From a bacterium (GTDB taxonomy: Bacteria; Cyanobacteriota; Vampirovibrionia; Obscuribacterales; Obscuribacteraceae), in contig WGMS01000001.1 in assembly GCA_016124935.1 (NCBI GenBank), positions 186,001-250,000 on the forward strand: a stretch of 64,000 nucleotides of DNA, read 5' to 3'. This document shows positions 50,585 through 59,700 of the stretch, piece by piece; position 1 is the stretch's first letter; each line of letters opens with the position of its first letter. The position numbers and the translations under genes were made by a program. The notes beneath the pieces were generated by a model. The model was not told where the DNA came from and did not search any database. It was given only the letters and a program-made list of their open reading frames with translations.

Positions 50585-51847
50585 TCAGACGGACCATTTG
50601 CGCATCATGTTCATTACCGCCCTTACATAACCGGCTTCATTGTTACCGTCGCTATTGGGCGCGTAGGTGCCTATGAGGGTCGGTAGAGTATCGAGTCCCT
50701 GGTTTACATAACGTCGAATGATATACGGATACCAATCTTTGACACTATCTTCAAAGCTGTGATATTTCATGAACGGACCGGCGCGACCGGCAGGACCGGT
50801 GCCTTTTCTGTTGCCCCAGTTATTCGTTTTGACCGCCCAGCCTTTGGTGCCGGCGCTCGATTCTTTCACGAAAAAAGCAAGTGCCATCGCAGGGTTGATT
50901 TTATGCTGTACGCCCAGATCGAAGATGAGCTGCCCGAGCCCCTGGGCAGGAGAGTTGTATTCTCTCAATACCTCTTCTATCTTCTGCACCGTAATAGTCG
51001 GCTCTGAAATAATTCTGGTATCGCCATAACGATAGGGCACAATCCGGGCATCGTTGCCGCGTCTATCTCCGGGTACCCGGTAATTGCGTCGGTCTTCATA
51101 ACGAGAATCTCTTCGATTGCTATCTGTCGATTCGCGCCAGCGTTCGTTGCGCCATTCCGGAGGCAGGTTATCGTCATAATTAGAATAGTCTCGCCTGCTC
51201 CTGTCATTGCGGTCATAGTCTCTATCGCGATCATAGTTATCCGGTCTGTAACGATCCCAGCCTTCAGGAACGAGACTGCGGCGACTGTCGTTTCCTCTGT
51301 CCCGACGATCATCATATCTGGTATCGCTTCGGCTATTACTATTGCCGCGATAGTAATCGCGCCAGTATTCACGCCAGTAGTCTCTCCAGTAATCCCGCCA
51401 GAAGTCGCTTCCCTGGTTGTCTCCCCTATCTCTTGCGGACTCCGGTCGAGTTCTATTAATAATCTCCAGACCGGGTACCGCTGCTCTCTCCCGGTGTCTT
51501 CCCAATTCGGTGTCAGCCAGCCTGGCCACAGCGAAGACCGCGGCAATGGAAGTGGACTTCGGCATTTTGAAAACGCTACCGGTGATATCACGGGTGAGAG
51601 TTACATTAGGGATTAAGGTGTCGGCAACCGAGCCTGAATCCAGAGTTGATTTGGCAGAGAAGAAGTCTTTGTTGAATTTAGTATCTAGACTAACCAGATC
51701 GGCAGACGCAGCAGACTTTCCACCGACGCTGTCGACATTGTCGATACGTTCAGTAGAACTTTCTATTATATCGACTGCTCCTGTCTGCTTATCTAGCCTG
51801 GACAGGGTCGGATCAGTCGTCTTGCTGGTCTGCGGATGCTCTAGCAT
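50585..51847 (-). CDS. Glucosaminidase-domain wall-hydrolase protein with WRDY repeats
   Basis: 420 residues, without a signal peptide. Residues 150-167 are four near-identical WRDY/WREY units, followed by a long Arg/Asp/Tyr/Asn-rich disordered linker (about 170-290). The C-terminal ~120 residues read as a mannosyl-glycoprotein endo-beta-N-acetylglucosaminidase-like (glucosaminidase) domain: GLGQLIFDLGVQHKINPAMALAFFVKESSAGTKGWAVKTNNWGNRKGTG and YIIRRYVNQGLDTLPTLIGTYAPNSDGNNEAGYVRAVMNMMRKW. The likely catalytic Glu is in VKESSAG. It shares the WREY motif with the amidase gene next to it. Confidence 0.75.
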   Translation of the reverse strand: MLEHPQTSKTTDPTLSRLDKQTGAVDIIESSTERIDNVDSVGGKSAASADLVSLDTKFNKDFFSAKSTLDSGSVADTLIPNVTLTRDITGSVFKMPKSTSIAAVFAVARLADTELGRHRERAAVPGLEIINRTRPESARDRGDNQGSDFWRDYWRDYWREYWRDYYRGNSNSRSDTRYDDRRDRGNDSRRSLVPEGWDRYRPDNYDRDRDYDRNDRSRRDYSNYDDNLPPEWRNERWRESTDSNRRDSRYEDRRNYRVPGDRRGNDARIVPYRYGDTRIISEPTITVQKIEEVLREYNSPAQGLGQLIFDLGVQHKINPAMALAFFVKESSAGTKGWAVKTNNWGNRKGTGPAGRAGPFMKYHSFEDSVKDWYPYIIRRYVNQGLDTLPTLIGTYAPNSDGNNEAGYVRAVMNMMRKWSV

Positions 51848-51914
51848 CTATATCCCTGGAAGTTGTGGTTAGTTTATTGTCGTTGAGTTATAGAAACATG
51901 ATCCCTGGATATAG
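51848..51914 (-). promoter_or_regulatory. Leader fold that would mask the ribosome site
   Basis: On the minus-strand mRNA, CTATATCC (51907-51914) can pair with GGATATAG (51848-51855), which holds the Shine-Dalgarno AGGGA six bases before the ATG. CCAGGGAT also occurs twice in the leader. The first copy precedes a tiny frame, ATG-TTT-CTA-TAA. Confidence 0.4.
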
Positions 51915-52065
51915 TGGGTTCAGGTCAAGCATATAACTTTTCTGTGACCAAAAAGTACCGAAGATGCCTCATTGAATTAAATTCCAACCAGGCGATCAAC
52001 GGCAGGAGAGACTTGAATTAGGCTACTGGTTCGCTACCGCAACGATGTCTTTCACTTTGCTCCGG

Positions 52066-54069
52066 CTACCTTGCTGTATAGTCGGTGGACTTACCGAGAT
52101 AACGGGTCACGCCTTTGGCCACTGCCCGGGCAAGGGAGTCTTGATAGCGGCTGTCTCTTATCTTCTGAGCTTCTGTGGGACTGCCTAAATTAGCCAGTTC
52201 GAGGAACACGGCAGGAGCATCGCCGGCGGTGCTCTGGAAAGGCTTGCCTTTCCAGCTATGGGTTTGATACTTGCTACCGCGATCGCCGGCACCGGTCTCC
52301 TTGACCAGAGTATCTTGCAAAACATCTGCCAGGCGCTTGCTGTCTTGCTTGGAATACAAGGTCAGGATGCCGCTTATATTAGCGGCAGCGCTATCGGCGT
52401 GAATAGCCAGAGCCAGATCCGGACGAAACTGATTGAACTTGGCTTTAATACCTTCCGGACTGACATAGACATCACTGTCTCGGGTCAGCTTCACCGTGGC
52501 GCCGAGCCTCTCTAACTCCGCCGCCACCTTTCTGGTCATCATCAAAGTAAAATCTTTTTCTTGCCAGCCATTTCTTACAGCACCAGAGTCATGACCGCCG
52601 TGACCGGCGGCAAGAGCTATGACCTTTCCGCGCAAAGGCTGATCGCCTGTGGCTTCCGGCCTGTCTCTGGAATCTTCTCTGCGGTCATCCGGTCTTGGTT
52701 CATGTCGGGGTTCTCTTGGATCTCTTGGATCTCGTTCTCTGGCATCGGGCTCTCTTCGCTCCGGCTCGCGGGCTCTTATAAGTGTGCTTCTCGGTTTGAG
52801 CGGTTGACCGGGAGACCAGAGATCACGATATTCATAACCTTCGTTATAGCCGACCGGCTTCTCACCGCTGCGCAAATTCATCGGATCAGGTCTGAGGTCA
52901 CTTTCGTAATAAGGCTTGGCTTTATCCTTTCTGATACCCATAGGATCGGGGGCAAGATCAGGATCGCTGTATGCCGGCGCTTTCGAATCGCTTCTATACG
53001 CCGGAGCGGCTTTATCGTTGTCGCCTTTGAGTGCGTCTTTGTATTTATTGTGATAGAACTCACGCCAGTATTCCTGCCAGTAAGTGCTGGTGCCGTCACC
53101 ATCCTTGCCGTTGAAGCTCAAGGTCGTGTCTTTAGGCACCCTGCTTTCGGTGCGGATATCACCCTCTTTACGACGGGCGCCGGTGGGCAGGTCTTCTGAT
53201 CTTATAACGCCGTCTTTATGTTGTGCTCCGGTTGGTAGATCTTCTGCTTTGATATTGCCGTCTCTAGCCTGGGTAGCAGCTGTCGGGGCTTTCTCCGGTG
53301 GTCTCAAAACCCATACTTGCTGTCCGTACTCTTTCTCTGAGAATACCTGGTCGAACTTGCCCCGGGTCATCTCTGTGCTTCTGGGATCATGATGAATGAC
53401 GGTGCCGTCTTTGCCGACAACCCCGATATCGGAATTGGTGCCGCCTTTGCGCCAGTTGGTATTGAGCTTGCCTCCGACGACCACATCGCCAGCCTGGGCG
53501 TCTTTGGCACCATGAATAGTCCACCCCTGCGCGATTAAACGAGCCATGATGTTTTTGGGATTGGCCCCATGCACTTTATAGCCCAGCTTCTGCAGCATCT
53601 CGGCAACAGCAGCACCACCGCCGACCTTGCCATCCTCCAGATATTCTCTATATTCGCTCTCCTGCCAGGGCTTCTTGCCCAAACTGCTCTCGGCGGCATT
53701 CAGAACAGCTTTCTGCCCTTCGGAAATATTTTTGACTGTTTTAGATTCGGCACCGGCATCTGCCAGATCAAGGCTGCGTTCGTGCCTGTCATGCTGGCCG
53801 GTTATCTCTACCCCGGGTAGCCTCGCCAGGACGCCGTCTACAGAAGCGGCCAGCCGAATCTCAGAGTTGCTTGCCAGGGGCGGCACATAGAGCATTTTAT
53901 CTTGCAAGAGAGAGACAACGTTGTCGCTTCTCACCTCTTGCCGACCGGCTCTATCCTCACGTCCGTCGAAAGCCAGGTCGAAACTGGGCTTTTCAGCAGC
54001 TTTTTCGACAGAATCGCGCTGCGACTCTTGTGGGACGAATTTCGGACTCGAGGCCAGTTGTTCCACCAT
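52066..54069 (-). CDS. N-acetylmuramoyl-L-alanine amidase with extra NlpC/CHAP-like and WREY regions
   Basis: 667 residues, no signal peptide. Middle domain (about 120-260): a NlpC/CHAP-like fold (EMLQKLGYKVHG, IAQGWTIHGAKDAQAGDVVVGG, IHHDPRSTE), where the usual nucleophile Cys position reads Gly-Gly-Gly-Ala-Ala. Disordered linkers with a tandem 'EDLPTGA(R/Q)(R/H)K-type' unit and a WQEYWREFYHNKYK motif (~330) follow, then an Arg/Asp/Pro-rich stretch. The C-terminal amidase_3 domain (about 485-660) is complete: GHGGHDSGA, QEKDF, AIHAD zinc ligands and the catalytic Glu in FLELANLG. It hydrolyses the amide between muramic acid and the stem peptide. Confidence 0.85.
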   Translation of the reverse strand: MVEQLASSPKFVPQESQRDSVEKAAEKPSFDLAFDGREDRAGRQEVRSDNVVSLLQDKMLYVPPLASNSEIRLAASVDGVLARLPGVEITGQHDRHERSLDLADAGAESKTVKNISEGQKAVLNAAESSLGKKPWQESEYREYLEDGKVGGGAAVAEMLQKLGYKVHGANPKNIMARLIAQGWTIHGAKDAQAGDVVVGGKLNTNWRKGGTNSDIGVVGKDGTVIHHDPRSTEMTRGKFDQVFSEKEYGQQVWVLRPPEKAPTAATQARDGNIKAEDLPTGAQHKDGVIRSEDLPTGARRKEGDIRTESRVPKDTTLSFNGKDGDGTSTYWQEYWREFYHNKYKDALKGDNDKAAPAYRSDSKAPAYSDPDLAPDPMGIRKDKAKPYYESDLRPDPMNLRSGEKPVGYNEGYEYRDLWSPGQPLKPRSTLIRAREPERREPDARERDPRDPREPRHEPRPDDRREDSRDRPEATGDQPLRGKVIALAAGHGGHDSGAVRNGWQEKDFTLMMTRKVAAELERLGATVKLTRDSDVYVSPEGIKAKFNQFRPDLALAIHADSAAANISGILTLYSKQDSKRLADVLQDTLVKETGAGDRGSKYQTHSWKGKPFQSTAGDAPAVFLELANLGSPTEAQKIRDSRYQDSLARAVAKGVTRYLGKSTDYTAR

Positions 54070-54129
54070 ACGCCGGGATTCCTGAAATGGGGGGCATCTA
54101 TATAATTAACCTGCGAACATAACCGCAAC

Positions 54130-54145
54130 GTGACACCCCTGTCAC
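54130..54145. promoter_or_regulatory. Palindrome GTGACA-CCCC-TGTCAC
   Basis: A perfect 6-bp-arm inverted repeat about 60 bases upstream of the amidase start (54069). Weak -35 (TTGCGG) and TATATA-like -10 boxes follow on the minus strand, so an operator is likely. It resembles GTGA-N8-TCAC, not the GTGA-N6-TCAC of CRP. Confidence 0.5.
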
Positions 54146-54184
54146 AAATGCCCCTGGACGCCGCCAGCGCCCGGATTTGTGGTC

Positions 54185-55744
54185 TCAGTCATAAATCCCC
54201 TCTACCGACCACATACGATTCAAATGATTCAGGGTGAGCATGATCATTTCGACATTGCTCTCGGGACCTGCCGGCTTGACCATGGCCATGTAATAGGACT
54301 TTCGCACCGGCTCCTCCCACCATAAGCCGGAAAGCCGCTCGGCAGAGGTCACTTTCATGACTCGATACCAGCGATTGTCGAAGGTGATGGAGACAGGATT
54401 CGATCCATAAAGCTCGACCAGGGCTGGTTCGGGTCGGGGAAAACGCTTCAGCACAAGACCGGAGGCCAGCCCTTTGCCGTCGAGAATCCTGAGGGCATAG
54501 TCGCTGCCCGGGTCCTCTACCGGCTCATTTATGCTCTGTCTTAGATTGAGCGGCTGCCATTTGCCTGCCATTTCAGGAAAGTATTGATCTTCTGGCACAG
54601 GATGAACAATTGCCCCTTCGCCCAGTCTTGTCTCCATACGCTGAAGCAGATAGGCAAAAGCGCTGCGGTTGATAATCTGGTGTTGATCAAAATCAAGATC
54701 GTGATCCGGTACCGCAAGATCAATCTGTTCGAAAGATTCCGGAGTAGTACGAGAGATGACCAGTTTAACGGCAGTAAACTCCCGGGCAAGCGGTGTCGCT
54801 TCCAGAGAGAGGCGCAATACCTCCAGGAGGAACTTGCCATGATTAGATGGTTTAACCAGCCGAATCGGTCTCTCTTCGAAGAGAAGATCATCACTAAAGA
54901 AAGAGACTGTCATCTCTTCTGCGCAGAGACCGGCTACCACCAGCTCTGCCACCAGGCGTTCTATTAGAGACTTCATCACAAAAATGGTATCGGTGAGAGA
55001 CTCCATCGGTCCGCCCAGATCGAGAATACACTGGAAGCTTTTCTCTATAAGAGGCAACATCGGCCGAAACTGATCGAGACCGCAAGCCAGGTTATAGGCG
55101 CGCTCTCCTTCCACTCCGAACTTATGGCGAATCTGATCGAGGTTGAGATCTAAATAAGCTCCTATCGTCTTTATTCCAAGCAGCCTCAGAGTCTCTTTGC
55201 TCTCATCGCAAAGGGGAAGCAAACCCGGTGGCAACCCGGCCATAAAACGCCTGTCCTCCCCCCGCGGTATCATAAGCCAGCGGTGTCGAGCGACCTGTGA
55301 GGCTAGAGCAGCGGCAAAAGCACTATCGGCGACGCCGACAACACTTTCGGTATAGCCCCGGGCACTGACCAGACGGAGCAGGTCTCTACAGAACTTACCC
55401 TCCCCGCCTGTATAGGCCAGACCCTCGGCATCGAGAAAGATCTCGCCGATATCGCCGCCGGATACTCTGGGAGAAGAGACCACCAGATCCGCCACCAGTT
55501 TTCGCTGGGCTTCTATACAGAGAGCCGGTTCATAGTCTCGATAAAGCAAATTGGCACAGCTTCCCCGTGCTTGAGAAAGACGCATGCCAGGCTGAATATA
55601 GTATCGCGCCGCCTTCGACGAGCAATAAAGCACCCGGGAGCGGCCGCCAACGAGAACAAATGGTTTACCCTTTAGTTCGGGGTCGTGTTTTTGATGTACG
55701 ACGATCGGGAATCTGGGGATACGTAAACAAGCTATTCGAGACAT
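54185..55744 (-). CDS. imuB: ImuB, Y-family polymerase-like mutasome protein
   Basis: 519 residues, normal for ImuB. MSRIACLRIPRFPIVV is the ImuB start, where the catalytic Asp of true Y-polymerases is missing. GKPFVLVGG, YYIQPGMRLSQARG and the GIKTIGAYLDLNLDQIRHKFG region follow the Y-family fold. ESFEQIDLAVPDHD may hold a beta-clamp motif (QIDLAV). It acts as clamp-binding adaptor for DnaE2. It overlaps imuA by 80 bases, in a different frame. Confidence 0.92.
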   Translation of the reverse strand: MSRIACLRIPRFPIVVHQKHDPELKGKPFVLVGGRSRVLYCSSKAARYYIQPGMRLSQARGSCANLLYRDYEPALCIEAQRKLVADLVVSSPRVSGGDIGEIFLDAEGLAYTGGEGKFCRDLLRLVSARGYTESVVGVADSAFAAALASQVARHRWLMIPRGEDRRFMAGLPPGLLPLCDESKETLRLLGIKTIGAYLDLNLDQIRHKFGVEGERAYNLACGLDQFRPMLPLIEKSFQCILDLGGPMESLTDTIFVMKSLIERLVAELVVAGLCAEEMTVSFFSDDLLFEERPIRLVKPSNHGKFLLEVLRLSLEATPLAREFTAVKLVISRTTPESFEQIDLAVPDHDLDFDQHQIINRSAFAYLLQRMETRLGEGAIVHPVPEDQYFPEMAGKWQPLNLRQSINEPVEDPGSDYALRILDGKGLASGLVLKRFPRPEPALVELYGSNPVSITFDNRWYRVMKVTSAERLSGLWWEEPVRKSYYMAMVKPAGPESNVEMIMLTLNHLNRMWSVEGIYD

Positions 55745-56534
55745 TGGCGCTGAATCCGATTTCCACTCTCTGACCGAGACCGTCTCTGGCCAAATCAGCC
55801 TTTACCGACGGAACGATCATGACACTATTATCGATACCTTCTCTTGTAGAGAAACTGTCGCTCCACTGGAAACTAGCCCGGGTATGGGCCCCCCAGGAAC
55901 TGTTCGAACCCTCGGGTCCGGAACGTGCACCGGTATCTTTTAGCAAGATCAAAGCGGTTCTCGAACGCTCCAGGGATCTGTGTAAACGAGCATAGACTCT
56001 ATCATTGACGAAAGAAGAGCCGCCCAGATCGAAAACGACAACGTCGAAAAGAGCGCTCTTAATCAACTGCTCCGCCACCCAGCAAGCTTCTTTTCTCAAG
56101 GCTACTCTGGTTATCTCTCCCTTACGGGTAGCGTCCAGGCGCTGACTGACCCGCACCGCCATGAATCGCCCCCGGTGCCGGCTCTTTCGAGGGGCCAGAT
56201 TGGCCGGCATCGCTCCGCAGATGCCCTGTTCTACAAAAGCCCAGTCGGCGGCGACCAGTCGGCTGAAAGTATCTATATAAGCGACACTCAATCCGGAAAG
56301 GCACCAGTATGCGATAGCGCTTCGTAAAAGAGTAGTCTTGCCCGAAGAGGCGGCACCGGACCATTCGCTGATTGCCCGCCTGGGCAGACCCCGCACGATA
56401 CCGGCATCGATATCGCCGATACCGGTGCGCAAAAGTTTTTGACTGCTGCCTTGCTCCTGGCCGACAAGCCATTTGCCGGGGAACAATTGCTCCAGATGCT
56501 GCCTGAGGGCGGTCACATTCGCTTTACTAGCCAT
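55665..56534 (-). CDS. imuA: ImuA, RecA-like mutasome protein
   Basis: 289 residues of the ImuA/SulA-like family. TGIGDIDAGIVRGLPRRAISEWSGAASSGKTTLLRSAI has a Walker A (GAASSGKT). VAYIDTFSRLVAADWA and VVVFDLGGSSF (Walker B-like) follow. It helps form the damage-inducible mutasome with ImuB and DnaE2. It is transcribed first, with the SOS-type promoter about 190 bases upstream, and overlaps imuB by 80 bases. Confidence 0.9.
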   Translation of the reverse strand: MASKANVTALRQHLEQLFPGKWLVGQEQGSSQKLLRTGIGDIDAGIVRGLPRRAISEWSGAASSGKTTLLRSAIAYWCLSGLSVAYIDTFSRLVAADWAFVEQGICGAMPANLAPRKSRHRGRFMAVRVSQRLDATRKGEITRVALRKEACWVAEQLIKSALFDVVVFDLGGSSFVNDRVYARLHRSLERSRTALILLKDTGARSGPEGSNSSWGAHTRASFQWSDSFSTREGIDNSVMIVPSVKADLARDGLGQRVEIGFSANVSNSLFTYPQIPDRRTSKTRPRTKG

Positions 56535-56719
56535 CCAGTCTCTCGATATCAGGTAGATCTACAAACAAAACAAAAAGAGCAAGGGCAGGAATCGCTGAGG
56601 AGATCAACGATGCCTGAAAGAAAGACAGATAGAAAAACAGGCAGATAAACAGAGACGTACTCTTCCCTATCTCTTTTCTCTTTTCTACTACTTACTTATA
56701 TATTTTTTGAAGTAGACCA

Positions 56720-56748
56720 ATTAAACCATACATTTGTATGCCTGTCAA
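56720..56748 (-). promoter_or_regulatory. imuA promoter with LexA-like palindrome in its spacer
   Basis: Minus strand: TTGACA (56743-56748), 17-nt spacer, TTTAAT (56720-56725). The spacer is GGCATACAAATGTATGG, containing CATACA-AA-TGTATG (arms perfect). It reads like an SOS promoter where a repressor would cover the spacer. The transcript start is near 56713, about 180 bases before imuA. Confidence 0.8.
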
Positions 56749-56775
56749 TCCTTTCTCGACTATCTTCGAATCGCT

Positions 56776-59700
56776 CTATTTACGGTTACGGGCATGGGTG
56801 GAGACCAGATCGGCATAATACTTTAGGTCCTCCATTTTGCCCTTCCTCTGACCGAAATAAATATCGGTATAAAGCTGCATGAACTGATCGAGACTGTCAG
56901 GCAGACCGGAAGGAGTCGGTTGCCCCTCCCGGGAGAGACGCTCAACAGTCTGACGCACCCTGAAAGTAAACTCGGTCGGCGTCTCCTGGGGCTCCCGAGC
57001 AATACTGGTACTGGTCTTAACCGCTTTCAGTACCTTCTTATAGTGCTTCCACTCCTGCCCCCTCACCCGACGAGCACGCCACCAGGCGAGCAGCTTCGGC
57101 AAGAACTTACGGCCGAGAACGAAAAGCATGGCGAGTAGAGCAAGCAGCCCCAGAATCCAGGCGGCAATATTCATGGCCTGCTCCAACAATTTCTTCTTCT
57201 CGTCTTCATTCAGCCCGAGATCTTCTTTGATATCATCGGCGGTGTAAGTAGATTCTCTCTGCTGTGCAGGAAGAAAACCATCAGGAGTGGCATCGAAAGG
57301 AACCCAACCGAATTCCGGGATATAGGACTCGGCCCAGGCATGGAGATTCTTGCCTGTCACCTTGCGCTCCCCCGTCATCTGATCCAGATCGCCTGGAGCA
57401 AATCCGGTGACCATACGAGAAGGTATTCCCACGCAACGATTTAGAATTACAAAGGTCGAAGCGAAATGAGTACATTGCCCTCCGGTCTGGTCTTCTAGAA
57501 AACTATTGACCATATCATCGCATTCTGAATAGTCGGATTCATAGTTATATGGGTAGTTTTCGCGAAGATACTGAGCCAACTGCTCACTTTGAACAAACCA
57601 GTTAAACTCTGGGCTGGTGTTCGACTCAGCTATGTCGAAGGTATTTTCGCTTATCGATTTTGGAAGCTGAAGATACTGAGCAAAGTTATCTCTAATAACT
57701 TCCTCTTCATTGGCACCCAGTGGCGGTCGCTGTCTCATGTAAGCCAGGTTGAAAATCGGCAGTTCTGTCTGAACTTTGAATTTTGCCTCTTTTTTTATTT
57801 CATCGGACATCTTCATGACGCCGTAGCGGTCGACGCTCATTTCCTTCTGGTCTATTACCACTTCTCTAGGGATCCATGCTCCGGGAAGAATTCTGCCAAT
57901 TGATTTAGCCTTAACCACCACCTCTTGCGTCATAGAAACGGACGGATATCTCGGAGGAACAGATAGTGCGTCCGCCAATCCTACCCTGAATAATGGTCGT
58001 TCTCTCGAAAGGTATTCATAAGTCCGTCCTTTAGAAAGACGAGTAGCTAGATCACGATATTGGTCGGACGTATTTGATACCATATCCACCGGAGAAGGCT
58101 CTGGCTGGGTCTGTACAGGAGCACTAGCATTCTGCCCGGCTCCGCCCCGACCCATCACAATTCCTTCTTGTTTTGAGATCGGACCACTCTTCATCAAAAT
58201 GGATGCCGTACTGGCCGGCTGTTGTACAACCGCTCTGGGAGCCGCCTGTCTTGCAATCGCAGCCTTTTCCATAGCTTCTTTCAAAGAGTCTCGTTTTATC
58301 TCTCCATCAACAACTTTCACAGTCTTAGCTTCAGGTTTAGATACAGGTTGAGACTTGGATTTGGATTCGGATTTGGATTTGGACTTAGATTGAGGTTGGG
58401 ATGGTGATTCATCACTTTTAGTCCAGAACTTGCCATCAAAATTGTCGTAGGCCTGGCGGCGAAGATAGGAGAGTCTTCGGGCCTTCACAACCAATACCAG
58501 ACCATTGTTGGTAACGTAGGGTCGCCTGGCATCGAATTTTTCATCGTCGCCAAGTATTATGGTATCGTCATCGCCACCACCTTCACCACCTTCACCGCCT
58601 TCACCACCACCACCGCCAGAGCCACCGGCGCCTTTTCCGCTTTCATCACTCAATCCGCTTTTATCACTTTTTAGGGAAGCACCAGCTTTAGAGTCTGATT
58701 TTTCTTTAGATTCGGGATTCTTATGCGATTTCGCGGCGGCTTTACCTTTATGTTTTTGCTTACTGTCGGGCGTGTTATTCTTGGAAACACCTTTGGCATT
58801 GTCGACTTTCTTCTTGTCTTGCGGCTCAGGATTCAGCTCTTCTTTATTTTTTTCCGACTTCGACTTTTCCTTCTTATCCTCTTCAGATTTAGCCTTAGAT
58901 TTATCTTGCTGTTTGTTATCTTTATCTTTCTTTGTTTCGGGAATACCGGCTTTATCTTTGTCCGGCTGAGTAGAAGCAAGCTTCTCTCTGGTCTTCTCGT
59001 CTTTTTTCTCGTTCTTTTTCAGATTGGATAGAACCTGGGAGTTCTTCTGAAACCAATCCCTGGCCGATTGTCCCTTGTCTTGAGGCGGACGAGAAGTCGG
59101 TCCCTGGGAGCCCATGGCCATGTCCAGCACATAGTCGGGGTTGAGAGTCTTGGCATAGGCCATGGCCATATCGAGAAGGTTATCGATGCGGGGCATGAAC
59201 AGAAACATCATCGCCGCCAAAAGAGGAAAGAAAGCAAGTAGACCCAGAGTACTTCCGAAACGATTGCGACGGCGACCACCACTGGATCTGGCGAAATCTA
59301 GTCTGGGCGCATCTTCAATAGTCTTGTCCAGCCAGGCGTTCAGAGTTCTCGATAGACAATCGAAATAAAGCATCAATCCACCAAGCAAGATATAGGAAAG
59401 CACCACTCCCCCATATAGCAATCCTTGTGCCACCGGAGCGGTGACACATAGAAGAAGCAGTCCTAAACCGGAAGAGAGATTGAGATCCGAACGGGATCTC
59501 ATTTCAAAACACAGGCTGGAGAATACGCCTGCAAGAAAAATGACGAAAGGAGAGACGAAATCATATTCGGTGCTCAATGGACTCAAAAAGCGTTTGCCGG
59601 CAAGATAACCCACGGCGATGATGCCGATGAAAGCGACTCTTCGCAACCATTTGTTGTCATTGTCGCGGTAGAGGTAACTCAGATAGCTGCCGGTGAGAAC

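Noticed and set aside
50977..51591. A 204-codon minus-strand frame, Ile/Thr-rich
   Set aside because: An alternate frame over the Arg/Asp repeat linker of the glucosaminidase protein; composition follows the repeat, not a real protein.
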